NCBI GenBank assembly: GCA_028710415.1
Contig: JAQTUE010000008.1
Location: forward strand, 124,001 to 188,000
DNA length: 64,000 nucleotides
Source: Paludibacter sp.
GTDB lineage: Bacteria; Bacteroidota; Bacteroidia; Bacteroidales; Paludibacteraceae
Direction of reading: 5' to 3'
The first letter of the stretch is position 1. Each line of letters begins with the position of its first letter. Shown here in pieces: positions 1-8,655 of the stretch. Under the pieces are notes generated by a model, which saw only the letters and a program-made list of their open reading frames with translations, made no database searches and was not told where the DNA came from. The position numbers and the translations under genes are program-made.

Positions 1-516
1 TAATTTAGCATTCAGATACGCTTTATAGGCCAACTTATTAGTCAATTCTTCAAGCAATTTATTAGCTTCTGGCACTTTGTCACTTTCAGGATAAACATCA
101 ACGAATTCCTGGAAAGCAGCTATTGCACTGTATGTTGCTGTTTGATCCAATCTGGCATCCGGTGAATCCAGGTAATAACAATATCCAATCATGTACTTGG
201 ATTCAATTACATATTTTCCTTTTGGATAAGTTTTTACGTAAGTCTTGTAATACTCACTTGCCGAAAAATAATCTTTCTGACCCATATACGATTTCGCCAT
301 ATAGTTCAGAACCGTCTCAGAACGGTCAGTACCTTTATAATACGTGGCAATAGCATCAAACAATGTTGATGCACGCATAAAATCACCTTTATTGAAATAC
401 TCTACAGCTTTCGTATATTTCAACTCAGCATCATCTGATTTCAACAATTTTTGATATTCACCACACGAAAACAGGGTTAAAACTACTACTAAAAGAAGAT
501 ACGAGGTCTTTTTCAT
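1..516 (-). CDS. bamD: BamD, outer-membrane assembly lipoprotein (3' end outside window)
   Basis: TPR lipoprotein of the BAM complex, which folds beta-barrel proteins into the outer membrane from its periplasmic face. The ATG at 516 gives a short basic start, a hydrophobic stretch and a lipobox ending LTLFSC (Cys about residue 18), so it should be a lipidated outer-membrane anchor. Helical TPR-like repeats follow, rich in Tyr/Ala, with the usual family phrasing (AVEYFNKGDF, ETVLNYMAKSYMGQKDY, SASEYYKTYVKTYP, YMIGYCYY). About 172 residues are visible; the family is usually 260-290, so the C-terminal third lies beyond the left edge. It is the last visible gene of a minus-strand run with apbE and the dihydroorotase gene. 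The family call is firm; only the end is missing. Confidence 0.88.
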   Translation of the reverse strand, partial: MKKTSYLLLVVVLTLFSCGEYQKLLKSDDAELKYTKAVEYFNKGDFMRASTLFDAIATYYKGTDRSETVLNYMAKSYMGQKDYFSASEYYKTYVKTYPKGKYVIESKYMIGYCYYLDSPDARLDQTATYSAIAAFQEFVDVYPESDKVPEANKLLEELTNKLAYKAYLNAKL

Positions 517-532
517 AAAAAAAATTGGAGTG

Positions 533-540
533 CAAAAATA
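533..540 (-). promoter_or_regulatory. Possible -7 box for bamD
   Basis: On the minus strand this reads TATTTTTG, matching the Bacteroidota -7 consensus TAnnTTTG, 17 bp upstream of the bamD ATG. No convincing -33 TTTG lies at 19-20 bp, so the call is tentative. Confidence 0.35.
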
Positions 541-616
541 GTTATTTTATCAGGAATAAAAAAATATAATGTTTCTATTTAACAAAAGTAGAGTTTTTTA
601 AGTGCTTCAACTCAAT

Positions 617-1663
617 TTATTTGGATAAGTATTTCTTAAAACCTTCAGAATAAATGGATTGTTTTTTCCCGTTTTTATCCAGATAGATCAAATAACATTC
701 CAATCCAGGAATACTTTTACATACCTTTAAACAACTATCCACACCGATCACCATAAATGGGGTATCATAGGCATCTGCCATTATACCTGTAGGAGCTATC
801 ACGGTAGCACTTAACATATTATTATCAATTGGGTAACCTGTATGAGGATTAATAATATGGGAATATTTTTTACCGTTTTTAATAAAAAACTTTCTATAAT
901 CACCCGCCGTTGTAACTGCGCAATTTGTGATATGAATAATTGTCTGAATTTCATTTACTGTACTGGTTGAGTCATCGATGGCTTTATCAATTCCAATTTG
1001 CCATTTTTCACCTTTGGCGTTTAGCCCGCTACATACAACTTCACCACCAATTTCAATCATATAATTCTTACAACCATTATCTTTCAACAACTGGGCAATT
1101 ACATCAGATGAATAACCCTGGGCAATCGAATTATCATCAATCATGATACGGGGATCGTCTTTAATCAACTTATGATCCTTAATATGAATCTTGGTATATC
1201 CAATGTAGGGCATAAATTCCGATACTTTTGGAAACTCGGTGTGTGAACTATTTCCAAATGCAAATCCCCATGCTTTCACCAATGGTCCTACTGTTATGTC
1301 AAGTGCTCCATTTGTATGCTTCGATGCATCCTGTGCAGCATAAAACATTGTTTCAAAAAACAAATCCGTCCGGACTGTTGTATCGTTTTTATTAATTCGT
1401 GATATTATCGAATTGGGAATGTACGATGACATGGACATATCAAATTCATGCAATTTTGCTTCAATTTTATCCTGCAAATTAAGTCCATCAGGTTGTTGGT
1501 AAGTAGCCGAATAAGTAGTACCCTGAGTTTCCCCTTCGTTGTGAATATAATTGATTGTTGGTGCTAATTCTTCGGGTTCCTTTTTAAATGCAAAATAAAG
1601 CCCAACAGCGACAGCAATAAATGCGACACCAATGAATAGTGTTATGAGTCCTTTCTTTTTCAT
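617..1663 (-). CDS. apbE: FAD:protein FMN transferase (ApbE family)
   Basis: Transfers FMN from FAD to a Thr of target flavoproteins such as NqrB/NqrC and RnfG/RnfD, outside the cytoplasmic membrane. An N-terminal hydrophobic anchor (residues about 5-26) places the enzyme on the periplasmic side. ApbE signatures appear in order: GTTYSATY (about 48-55), SSYIPNSIISRIN, GALDITVGPLVKAWGF (about 119-134), AQGYSSDVI (about 181-189), EIGGEVVCSG, then SHIINPHTGYP (about 268-278) and MADAYDTPFMVIG, which carries the Mg-binding Asp/Thr region. At 348 aa it has normal family length. The gene lies 23 bp downstream of the dihydroorotase gene, so co-transcription is likely, though no functional link between the two is evident. 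Confidence 0.93.
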   Translation of the reverse strand: MKKKGLITLFIGVAFIAVAVGLYFAFKKEPEELAPTINYIHNEGETQGTTYSATYQQPDGLNLQDKIEAKLHEFDMSMSSYIPNSIISRINKNDTTVRTDLFFETMFYAAQDASKHTNGALDITVGPLVKAWGFAFGNSSHTEFPKVSEFMPYIGYTKIHIKDHKLIKDDPRIMIDDNSIAQGYSSDVIAQLLKDNGCKNYMIEIGGEVVCSGLNAKGEKWQIGIDKAIDDSTSTVNEIQTIIHITNCAVTTAGDYRKFFIKNGKKYSHIINPHTGYPIDNNMLSATVIAPTGIMADAYDTPFMVIGVDSCLKVCKSIPGLECYLIYLDKNGKKQSIYSEGFKKYLSK

Positions 1664-1686
1664 TTTTTTGATTCCTGCTAAATTGT

Positions 1687-3036
1687 TTAATAATCAAATA
1701 AAAGTCTTTTGCCTCGAACAGTTTCATCGAACTGTCCATTGTCGTATACTAAGTTACCATTTACCCAGGTCTGCAACACAGAAGCATCAAACGTAGTTCC
1801 TTCAAAAGGCGACCAACCGCATTTGTAAAGGATATTTTCTACATTAACAGTCCATTGCCTGTTTGGATCAACCAGGACCATATCAGCAAAATAGCCGGGG
1901 CGTATAAATCCTCTTTTCTCAATCCTGAATAATTCCGCCGGTGCATGACACATTTTATCTACAACTTTCTCCATCGTGAAAACTCCTTGTTTCACAAATT
2001 GCATCATAGCTACCAATGAATGCTGGACCATTGGGCCACCTGATGCTGCAGTCAAACAAGACCCTTCTTTTTCAGATAACAAATGGGGGGCATGATCTGT
2101 TGCAACAACATCAATTTTATTTGAATTTACGGCATCAATTAGAGCTTTTCGGTCGTTTTCACTCTTTATGGCAGGATTCCATTTTATGCGGTTGCCATAG
2201 AGTGCATAATCTGCATCCGAGAACCATAAATGGTGGACGCACACTTCAGCAGTAATCCTTTTTTGTTTTAAGGGAATATCCGATGAAAACAGGTCCATTT
2301 CCCTGGCGGTAGATAAATGGAATACATGTAACCTCGAATTGTATTTTGTTGCAAGTTCCACAGCATAGGCGGAGGATTTGTAACAGGCTTCTGCGCTCCG
2401 GATTAAGGGATGATATCCGATTGGAATTTCTTCCCCCAGAAGTGATTTATAATGTTTGATATTCTTTTGAACAGTAGGTTCGTCCTCGCAATGAGTTACA
2501 ATTAATATAGAAAGTTCTGCAAACACGCGGTTTAATGTTTCCTGATTATCCACCAGCATGTTTCCGGTAGACGAGCCCATAAACATTTTTACTCCTGCTA
2601 TTTTTCGGGGATCAGCTTGCTTTAATTCATCAATATTATCATTGGTAACACCCAATAGAAACGAATAATTAGCAAGTGATTTAGTAGCGGCAAGTGTGTA
2701 TTTATCTTCTAAAATTTCCAGGGTAGTAGCCTGCGGCCGGGTATTGGGCATATCCATGTATGAAGTAATTCCGCCTGCAACCGCTGCTTTGCTTTCTGTA
2801 TAAATATCACCTTTATGAGTCAGTCCGGGATCCCTGAAATGAACCTGGTCATCAATGACACCCGGCAACAGCAATAATCCCTTCGCATCAATCTCAATGC
2901 ACTGTTCAGGTACTTCTACCGGGTCAGAACCTTCGTAAACAGCTTTGATATACTCCCCTGAAATCAAAACAGATCCCTTGAAAGTTCTTCCTTCATTTAC
3001 AATCGTAGCATTTCGAATAATCTGCAATCTACTCAT
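1687..3036 (-). CDS. pyrC: Dihydroorotase (type I)
   Basis: Cyclizes N-carbamoyl-aspartate to dihydroorotate in de novo pyrimidine synthesis. It is an amidohydrolase TIM barrel of 449 aa. The usual metal-binding HxH after beta-strand 1 reads DDQVHFRDPG here, so the first His is Gln (about Q64) while the second (about H66) is kept; from memory this variant is common in Bacteroidota dihydroorotases. The rest looks intact: the bridging Lys in AGVKMFMGSSTG (about K150), His in THCED (about H182), His in VFHLSTA (about H240) and Asp in ATDHAPH (about D314). The gene sits between a glycosyltransferase gene (99 bp upstream) and apbE (23 bp downstream). Confidence 0.93.
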   Translation of the reverse strand: MSRLQIIRNATIVNEGRTFKGSVLISGEYIKAVYEGSDPVEVPEQCIEIDAKGLLLLPGVIDDQVHFRDPGLTHKGDIYTESKAAVAGGITSYMDMPNTRPQATTLEILEDKYTLAATKSLANYSFLLGVTNDNIDELKQADPRKIAGVKMFMGSSTGNMLVDNQETLNRVFAELSILIVTHCEDEPTVQKNIKHYKSLLGEEIPIGYHPLIRSAEACYKSSAYAVELATKYNSRLHVFHLSTAREMDLFSSDIPLKQKRITAEVCVHHLWFSDADYALYGNRIKWNPAIKSENDRKALIDAVNSNKIDVVATDHAPHLLSEKEGSCLTAASGGPMVQHSLVAMMQFVKQGVFTMEKVVDKMCHAPAELFRIEKRGFIRPGYFADMVLVDPNRQWTVNVENILYKCGWSPFEGTTFDASVLQTWVNGNLVYDNGQFDETVRGKRLLFDY

Positions 3037-3135
3037 AATTTATAAGAATCAATGTCCGTTTTTTGTAATCATCAGTGGATTTAATGACCGGGGTTCCCCG
3101 GTTATTCTAATAGCATCAGCCTATCCTTTACACAG

Positions 3136-3894
3136 CTAAAGTGACTGGCCAACCAGCGTTCTTTTTTTGGGATATTTCCGGAACAGACTGTTTAATTTCA
3201 GCTGGATGACTCCAAAAAATGCTTCTCCAAATATTCCACCACTCATTTTGGAAGTACCCAATACACGGTTTATAAAGATAATAGGCACTTCTTTCAAGGT
3301 ATAACCGCATTTGTATGCTGTAAATTTCATTTCAATCTGAAAAGCATACCCTTTAAAACGTATCCTGTCCAGTTCTATTGTTTCAAGGACTTCCCTGCGG
3401 TAACATTTAAATCCGGCGGTAGTATCTGCCAAATGTACTCCAAGCACAAACCGTACATATTTTGATGCAAAATAAGACATCAACACCCGTCCAATTGGCC
3501 AGTTTACAACATTTACCCCGGTTACATAGCGAGAACCAATGGCCACATCGGCACCTTGATTGGCACAAGCGTCGTATAGTTTGTTCAAGTCAACCGGATT
3601 ATGCGAAAAATCAGCATCCATTTCAAAGATGTATTCATAATTATGCTCCAGGGCCCATTTAAATCCGGTAATATAGGCGGTTCCCAGCCCTAGTTTTCCT
3701 TTCCTTTCCACTATAAATAAGCGGGTTGGAAATTCTTTCTGTAATGTTTTCACAATAGCTGCCGTTCCATCCGGCGAACCATCTTCAATCACCAGTATAT
3801 CGAAAGGTGTGGGCTGTTCGAATACTGCACGAATAATGTTCTCGATATTTTCCTTTTCATTGTAAGTAGGAATAATAACTAAATTTAATTGCAT
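3136..3894 (-). CDS. GT2 glycosyltransferase, polyprenyl-phosphate mannosyltransferase type
   Basis: Family 2 glycosyltransferase of the dolichol-phosphate mannose synthase type: it probably moves a sugar from a nucleotide donor to polyprenyl phosphate at the inner face of the membrane. Visible motifs are VIIPTYNEKENI at the start, VIEDGSPDGT (nucleotide-sugar binding), the DxD-like MDADFSHNP, and ADTTAGFKCYRREVL. I place the start at the ATG at 3894 (MQLNLVIIPTYN). The frame stays open 14 codons further upstream to 3936, but that stretch repeats the first codons (LNLIIMPSNLVIM) and looks like a local duplication. At 252 aa it is a soluble-type enzyme without a C-terminal membrane domain. Sugar and lipid acceptor cannot be told from sequence. 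Confidence 0.88.
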   Translation of the reverse strand: MQLNLVIIPTYNEKENIENIIRAVFEQPTPFDILVIEDGSPDGTAAIVKTLQKEFPTRLFIVERKGKLGLGTAYITGFKWALEHNYEYIFEMDADFSHNPVDLNKLYDACANQGADVAIGSRYVTGVNVVNWPIGRVLMSYFASKYVRFVLGVHLADTTAGFKCYRREVLETIELDRIRFKGYAFQIEMKFTAYKCGYTLKEVPIIFINRVLGTSKMSGGIFGEAFFGVIQLKLNSLFRKYPKKRTLVGQSL

Positions 3895-3959
3895 AATTAC
3901 TAGATTAGATGGCATAATAATTAGATTTAAAAGCATTAGTATTCAGGTTAGGTATTTCG

Positions 3960-4249
3960 AAATATTGATCGTTTATTATCTAGATGACAGGGTTTTAATT
4001 TCCCCTATGTATGGTTATCCCTATAATACTTCTCTTGTTTTCCCTGTTGAAATTATGCCTTTTCCTCTTTTTTTATTGTCTGGCTTATACTGTTGCTATT
4101 CCCCACTTGCTATTCCTTCACACATTCAGTCCTGGCTCCCGGTTCTTTGCTTGATATCTATTTCTTTTCTTTTTTTTTCTTATTTTTCTGGTCTTACTCT
4201 TGAAACTTGTTACTTGAATGTTGTTTCTTGATTCTTATTTCTTTTTAGT
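3960..4249. other. Pyrimidine-rich spacer without supported gene
   Basis: Very T/C-rich intergenic DNA (many CTTTT, TTCTT and TTTCTT runs on the + strand) leading into the heptad tract. An open frame on the + strand is explained by composition: its translation is Leu/Ser/Phe-rich with no recognisable domain. No RNA gene or terminator seen. Confidence 0.4.
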
Positions 4250-4358
4250 CTTTGTTCTTAGTTCTTCAATCTTGGTTCTTGACTCTTAACTCTTGACTCT
4301 TGGTTCTTGACTCTTGACTCTTGACTCTTGACTCCTGGTTCTTGACTCTTGACTCTTC
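4250..4358. repeat. Heptanucleotide repeat tract T1 (CTTGACT type)
   Basis: About 15 tandem 7-bp units of the form TTGACTC, with variants TTAACTC, TTGGTTC and CTGGTTC, in strict 7-bp phase. The tract ends only a few bases from the stop codon of the minus-strand hydrolase gene at 4359. TTGGTTC units recur in tracts at 30.6 kb and 56.9 kb. Confidence 0.9.
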
Positions 4359-5162
4359 CTAAAAAACATAAATCTCCGAAGGTGTAAGCCTGTCCAGAGT
4401 AATCAATTGTACATCCTTACCAACAATGATCTGTTTATTTTCCAAATGATTCTGTATAGTAGTATACGCAATATCCGGCAAATTATTTTCCCGGCTTAAA
4501 TGGCAAAGGAAAATATGTTGTAATTTATGATTGTAATTCTCGGCTAAATAGAGTCCCGCCTGGTCATTGCTTAAATGGCCTGTATCAGCTGCAATTCGTC
4601 TTTTCAAATGGATCGGATAAGATCCCTGTTCCAACATTTGTACATCATAATTGGCTTCCAGCACTATAAAGTCGGCTAATGCCAAATGAGTAGCCACTTC
4701 TTCACTGATATAACCTAAATCAGTGGCAAAAGTAAATCTTTTATCCTTGTATTCAACTGTATAACCTACGTTATCAGTTGCATCATGCGATACCGGGAAT
4801 GCGGTTATTTTATAATCACCAACCTGAATTGACTCGTTTTTTTCAATATATTTCTTGCTGGTATACAATTTTTCAGTAACACAATAGCTTCGCTGGATAC
4901 CCTCATGGACATGACGGGTGGAATAAATCGGCACACGGTGTTTCTCCCCTAACGGACCAACAGCCTTGATATGGTCGGCATGATCGTGTGTTACAAATAC
5001 TCCCCAGATATTTTCAAAGTCCAATCCCAGATTCCGTAAACATTTGCGAATGGATCGAACCCCTATACCTGCATCAATCAATATCCCATTCGAAGCATTG
5101 CCGATAAAATAACAATTTCCACTACTCCCACTTCCAAAACTTTGAAACCGTAATTTATCCAT
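4359..5162 (-). CDS. MBL-fold metallo-hydrolase, WalJ/YycJ type
   Basis: Cytosolic metallo-beta-lactamase-fold hydrolase of 267 aa. The metal site motif HxHxDH is intact as THDHADH (about residues 58-64). Further family marks are FGSGSSGNCYFI at the N-terminus, ILIDAGIGVRSI, SHDATDNVGYT, DLGYISEEVATHL and HLSNDQAGLY, all typical of YycJ/WalJ-like proteins, which are thought to act as nucleases or phosphodiesterases affecting DNA handling or cell-wall signalling. No walK/walR genes are nearby, so the physiological role is open. The start at 5162 gives the normal family N-terminus MDKLRFQSFGSG. The 3' end abuts heptad tract T1. Confidence 0.88.
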   Translation of the reverse strand: MDKLRFQSFGSGSSGNCYFIGNASNGILIDAGIGVRSIRKCLRNLGLDFENIWGVFVTHDHADHIKAVGPLGEKHRVPIYSTRHVHEGIQRSYCVTEKLYTSKKYIEKNESIQVGDYKITAFPVSHDATDNVGYTVEYKDKRFTFATDLGYISEEVATHLALADFIVLEANYDVQMLEQGSYPIHLKRRIAADTGHLSNDQAGLYLAENYNHKLQHIFLCHLSRENNLPDIAYTTIQNHLENKQIIVGKDVQLITLDRLTPSEIYVF

Positions 5163-5180
5163 TATCTCCTTTTAAGTTTA

Positions 5181-5188
5181 CAAAATTA
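5181..5188 (-). promoter_or_regulatory. Possible -7 box for the MBL-fold hydrolase gene
   Basis: Minus strand reads TAATTTTG, matching TAnnTTTG, about 18 bp before the ATG at 5162. The nearest TTTG upstream is 24 bp away, longer than the usual 19-20, so only the -7 box is supported. Confidence 0.35.
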
Positions 5189-5266
5189 ACACTAAAAACG
5201 GAAGAACGGTTACAAATAATCCGAAATAACGTTAAGTGAATATAATCAAATTGACAATAGTCTAAA

Positions 5267-5303
5267 AAACAAACAGATAGAAGTTAATTCTATCTGTTTG
5301 TTT
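5267..5303. terminator. Perfect 16-bp hairpin, probable terminator
   Basis: Arms 5267-5282 and 5288-5303 are perfectly complementary with a 5-nt loop (GTTAA). It lies about 310 bp downstream of the minus-strand TPR/PD40 gene and upstream of the hydrolase gene, so it likely separates the two transcripts. The rest of 5189-5613 shows no gene or other structure I can support. Confidence 0.6.
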
Positions 5304-5613
5304 CGCAATATTATCTGATGTTGATGCATCAATTCCAATTTTGAAGCCTTAGCCGTTCAAAAAAGATTTCCTGATGCCTGTCAACTTATATTGTTAGATT
5401 TGCCGCTGCAATCCTTATCTTCACTTAGTAGTTACAATACAATCCGCTTTTCCGTTTGGTTGTCAGATAACCCGCATTCATTCAATCGGGGAATCCCATT
5501 CCTTAATTATTGTTCTATTTTTAATATGTTTTAAACTATAACAACTTAATATCGTTTTTGTTCACCTTGTGTTCGACAAGTTCTTCTTGAGAAACCATGT
5601 ATAAATAAACTAC

Positions 5614-7014
5614 TTATTTCTTCTGTAGTAAAAACTTAATTTCAGCATTTCGAACTTCAATAGTTTTAAGAGTAAGTTGTTTTTTCATTTCCATATTTTG
5701 TTTTTCTAACTCAATGATATTCGGAGCTATAGCCGCCCGTTCCAATTCATCCCCGGTGCGGGCATATTTTGCACGCAGATCCGACAACTCTTTTACCTTG
5801 CTGTTTAAGTCCCCCGAAAATTTATACAATTCATTCCATAGCTTAACCGCCTCATCACTTTTAAACTGATTGACATTGGTATATACAATTGAATCATTAA
5901 TCACAAATTCTATCTTCTTTTCTGAATCCTGAAGCTTATTTGCCTGTAAAGGAGCATTTTCAAATGTTGCAGCAGTCACTTTGCGGTATGTCTTAAGCTG
6001 TGCAGCCTGGCGTAAATACTCTTTATCCTCTGAATGGATAATGGTTTTCTCGCGGGACGGGATAAAGGTATAAATCATGACTTTACCTGCGGGTTGATAC
6101 CGGTCGGTGGCAAACCAGCCTATTTGACGCTGTTCGTCAATAACCATCATGTAATCATTAAAGGGAGAATTAAAAGGCATACCTACATTTTCGGGCGCCA
6201 GGTAAGTATCTGTAGAGGGATTATAACGCGTTATAAACAAATCGTATCCCCCTATTGAATTCGGTCCATCAGATGCAAAATAGACAGTAACTCCATCGGC
6301 CAGTAAAAATGGATAGTTCTCATTTGCCTGTGTATTGATCATATCCGATATAGATGTAGGTTCCGACCAACTATCAAGCAATTTATACGAAGTGTAGATA
6401 TTCATTCGGCCTTTAATGGAATCGGAGAAAAACACCCGGTCTTTACGCTGGGTCATGTACTTTATTTTATCTGCCTTATGTCGCCCTTTTAGCAAAATTG
6501 GTTCCTGGGTTAAAGTGCCTAACTCATTGTTAAACTTGTAATATTTAAGAAATTCATCTTTGTTTACAACCACACTGTCTGATATCGACACATCTTCGAT
6601 ATGCTCAAATAGTCGGGATGCGTTTTCAGCCTTCTTTACTTTTAATTGATAGTCAGCAAGCTTGCCGTCCTCAGGTTTCAAAGTAGCTATATATCTCTGA
6701 TAAGCCAATACACATTCCTCAAAACGGTATGAATCGAAATATAAATCGCCCAAATATGCGTCACGCAATGGAAATTTAGTCCCCGCTTTCTCAAAATGAA
6801 TAATAGCATTTGCAGCATCCTTTAATTCATAACAGCAGCGGGCATACCTGTAGTTAAACAAACCATCGTTTGGTTTTTTCTTCAACAGTTCCTCGTAAAC
6901 CAACCTTGCTTTCGAGTATTGTTTCGTATTAAAGTATGTTTCACCCTGGGAAATACCCTGGCAAAATAATGATGCGGTAACAAACAGAAAAACAACAATC
7001 AACTTAGATTTCAT
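5614..7014 (-). CDS. TPR plus PD40 beta-propeller protein (PorE-like, no OmpA domain)
   Basis: Exported protein of 466 aa. I start it at the ATG at 7014 (MKSKLIVVFLFVTASLFCQG), which gives a clean signal peptide; the open frame extends 14 codons upstream without adding a signal. Residues about 20-140 are TPR-like (YFNTKQYSKARLVYEELL, NYRYARCCYELKDAANAIIHFEKA, LGDLYFDSYRFEECVLAYQRYI). Residues about 165-330 contain PD40/WD40-like strands (DRVFFSDSIKGRMNIYTS, NENYPFLLADGVTVYFASDG, GYDLFITRYNPSTDTY). A coiled-coil-like helix ends the protein. T9SS PorE and PD40 OmpA-family proteins share this plan, but the peptidoglycan-binding OmpA domain is absent. A periplasmic or envelope scaffold role is inference. 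Confidence 0.72.
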   Translation of the reverse strand: MKSKLIVVFLFVTASLFCQGISQGETYFNTKQYSKARLVYEELLKKKPNDGLFNYRYARCCYELKDAANAIIHFEKAGTKFPLRDAYLGDLYFDSYRFEECVLAYQRYIATLKPEDGKLADYQLKVKKAENASRLFEHIEDVSISDSVVVNKDEFLKYYKFNNELGTLTQEPILLKGRHKADKIKYMTQRKDRVFFSDSIKGRMNIYTSYKLLDSWSEPTSISDMINTQANENYPFLLADGVTVYFASDGPNSIGGYDLFITRYNPSTDTYLAPENVGMPFNSPFNDYMMVIDEQRQIGWFATDRYQPAGKVMIYTFIPSREKTIIHSEDKEYLRQAAQLKTYRKVTAATFENAPLQANKLQDSEKKIEFVINDSIVYTNVNQFKSDEAVKLWNELYKFSGDLNSKVKELSDLRAKYARTGDELERAAIAPNIIELEKQNMEMKKQLTLKTIEVRNAEIKFLLQKK

Positions 7015-7053
7015 CCTTAAAAATTTTATAGTTAACCAAAAACTAAAACCATG

Positions 7054-7061
7054 CAAAATTA
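7054..7061 (-). promoter_or_regulatory. Possible -7 box for the TPR/PD40 gene
   Basis: Minus strand reads TAATTTTG (TAnnTTTG), 39 bp before the ATG at 7014, a plausible leader length. No -33 TTTG at the expected spacing. Confidence 0.35.
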
Positions 7062-7392
7062 CTACTAATTAACGAAAAACCATTGGTTTTGTTTCAAAAG
7101 GTCTGTTATTTTTTAGCTTCTTAAGAATACCCGTGATCATAATTTCAATTTCTGATTCTATTTTTAAAATATGTAGTCATTATGTCGTTTTATGAATTGA
7201 ATATATTTATTCCATACAGAATTTTCTTAAAACTTTCCAGAGACTCCTTTCTACTTTATCTTAATTTCATGCCCCTTGATGTTGCAGTATAAAAGCATTG
7301 TATTTTATCAATCATCAAAAATTAATTACAACATTCATTCGTCAGATTCGTTTTATTTCTATTATTTTGTAGCAAATATTAAAATAATCCAA
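7062..7392. other. Divergent intergenic region, no gene
   Basis: AT-rich spacer between the minus-strand TPR/PD40 gene and the plus-strand NUDIX gene. The open frame of the NUDIX gene continues upstream through this region to 7276, but that part is low-complexity (Tyr/Ser/Phe) and unlike the family N-terminus. Confidence 0.4.
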
Positions 7393-7905
7393 ATGAATCC
7401 AGTTGAATATTTTCCAATAGTAACCGAAGACGGTGAAGTAATAGGCAAAGCATCCCGTACAGAATGCCACACAGGCACGTTTCTGTTGCATCCTGTCATA
7501 CACTTGCATGTATTTAATTCGCAAGGTGAGTTATACCTTCAGAAACGAGCCATGGACAAAGACATTCAACCCGGGAAATGGGATACTTCAGTAGGTGGAC
7601 ATGTTGATTATGGGGAAGAAACCGTTATTGCCCTGAAAAGGGAAGTAAAGGAAGAACTTGGAATTATTGATTTCAAACCTACATTCCTGCAACGCTATAA
7701 ATTCGTTTCCGACCGTGAAGCCGAATTGGTGCATAGCTATTACACGATTTATGATGGAACTATCCAGCCTGACCCGATAGAAATATCGGAAGGTAAATTC
7801 TGGACAATAACAGATATTGAAAATCAACTGGGACAAAATGTATTTACCCCAAACTTTGAAAGCGAATACATTAGGGTTATTAAGGGTTTGAAGTTTGAAG
7901 TTTGA
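7393..7905 (+). CDS. NUDIX hydrolase (IPP-isomerase-like / YfcD-like)
   Basis: 170-aa NUDIX hydrolase. The start at 7393 (MNPVEYFPIVTEDGEVIGKA) fits the family; the frame is open upstream but not convincing. The NUDIX box GX5EX7REUXEEXGU is complete at about residues 68-91: GGH, then VDYGEE, then REVKEELGI. The N-terminal DGEVIGKASRTECH and LHPVIHLHVFNSQGELYLQKR are typical of the subgroup related to type 1 isopentenyl-diphosphate isomerase and E. coli YfcD, whose substrates are mostly unknown. The last codons (GLKFEV) are encoded by the first heptads of tract T2, so the C-terminal residues were apparently created or overwritten by repeat sequence. Confidence 0.82.
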   Translation: MNPVEYFPIVTEDGEVIGKASRTECHTGTFLLHPVIHLHVFNSQGELYLQKRAMDKDIQPGKWDTSVGGHVDYGEETVIALKREVKEELGIIDFKPTFLQRYKFVSDREAELVHSYYTIYDGTIQPDPIEISEGKFWTITDIENQLGQNVFTPNFESEYIRVIKGLKFEV

Positions 7906-7991
7906 AGTTTGAGGTTTGAGGTTTGAGGTTTGAGGTTTGAGGTTTGAGGTTTTGGAAGAAAGTAGGTAGTAGGTAGTGGGAAGTAGGTAGT
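7885..7991. repeat. Heptanucleotide repeat tract T2 (GTTTGAR, then GTAGGTA)
   Basis: About nine tandem GTTTGAA/GTTTGAG units (7885-7951) begin inside the last codons of the NUDIX gene. After a short break, four units of GTAGGTA type follow (7961-7991), also 7 bp. GTTTGAG recurs at 22.9 and 38.3 kb; GTAGGTA is the reverse complement of the TACTACC module at 30.6 and 38.4 kb. Confidence 0.9.
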
Positions 7992-8123
7992 TGTTGATGT
8001 AGAAGGTAGTTTATCAATGGAAAAAAAGACTTTTAGGTAGATTCACATTCAATAATTAGCAGAGATTAAACCTTCTCATACGGCACTCTTACTCCCCTTC
8101 AGGGGTTGGGGGTAGTATCTATC

Positions 8124-8159
8124 AAAAAAAGCCGGTCATTTTCATGACCGGCTTTTTTT
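8124..8159. terminator. Bidirectional terminator between convergent genes
   Basis: Arms 8124-8139 and 8144-8159 form a perfect 16-bp stem (A7, GCCGGTCAT, then the complement ending in T7) with loop TTTC. A-run and T-run on the two sides make it work in both directions, between the plus-strand NUDIX gene and the minus-strand biotin carrier gene. Confidence 0.85.
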
Positions 8160-8178
8160 ATTAGTATGCTAAGTACGT

Positions 8179-8514
8179 TTATTCGTTATCTACTGCTTCC
8201 AACTCAATCATTAATGAGTCTTTAGGGATACGAACACCCACTTCCACATTTATTTTCTTTATACGCGCTGTAAATGGCATTTCAATACGATTAATCATCT
8301 TCATTGCCTCTAACGTAAGGATTGGTGCTCCTTCTTTTACAACATCCCCCTCTTTTACAAAAACACTCAGAATGGTACCCGGTATGATAGATTGAATTTC
8401 ATACGGACTTGGGTTTGACCAAGGCTTACGGTTCTGATATTTCTTTGTTAAGAGTGTTTTGTATTTTCGTGCAGTTACTGCAAAATCTACATATTCCGGT
8501 TTTTCTTTTTCCAT
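8179..8514 (-). CDS. Biotin carboxyl carrier protein of an acyl-CoA carboxylase/decarboxylase
   Basis: 111-aa biotinyl carrier. The biotin site EAMKM is at about residues 69-73, with Lys72 as the predicted biotinylated residue, followed by INRIEMPFTARIKKINVEVG. Only the C-terminal lipoyl/biotinyl domain fold is recognisable; the N-terminal 40 residues are basic and lack the Pro/Ala-rich linker of decarboxylase gamma subunits. It lies 141 bp downstream of the carboxyltransferase gene on the same strand, so it should carry the CO2 moved by that subunit. No biotin carboxylase (AccC) gene and no membrane OadB-type pump are visible here, so the remaining subunit must be elsewhere. Confidence 0.85.
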   Translation of the reverse strand: MEKEKPEYVDFAVTARKYKTLLTKKYQNRKPWSNPSPYEIQSIIPGTILSVFVKEGDVVKEGAPILTLEAMKMINRIEMPFTARIKKINVEVGVRIPKDSLMIELEAVDNE

Positions 8515-8655
8515 GTTTTTTTGTTTAATTACAAGTCAAAAAATTTACTATTTTAAAATTTACTTTCTACCATTTTCCATCTATAGGGTTTCATTGATAA
8601 ATTGTAAATCATATCCGTCTTTTGGCGGCTTTAAAATAAATAAACTAATTGTACA

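Noticed and set aside
3965..4231. 88-codon open frame on the + strand
   Set aside because: Extreme T/C composition, Leu/Phe/Ser-rich translation without domain; intergenic spacer.
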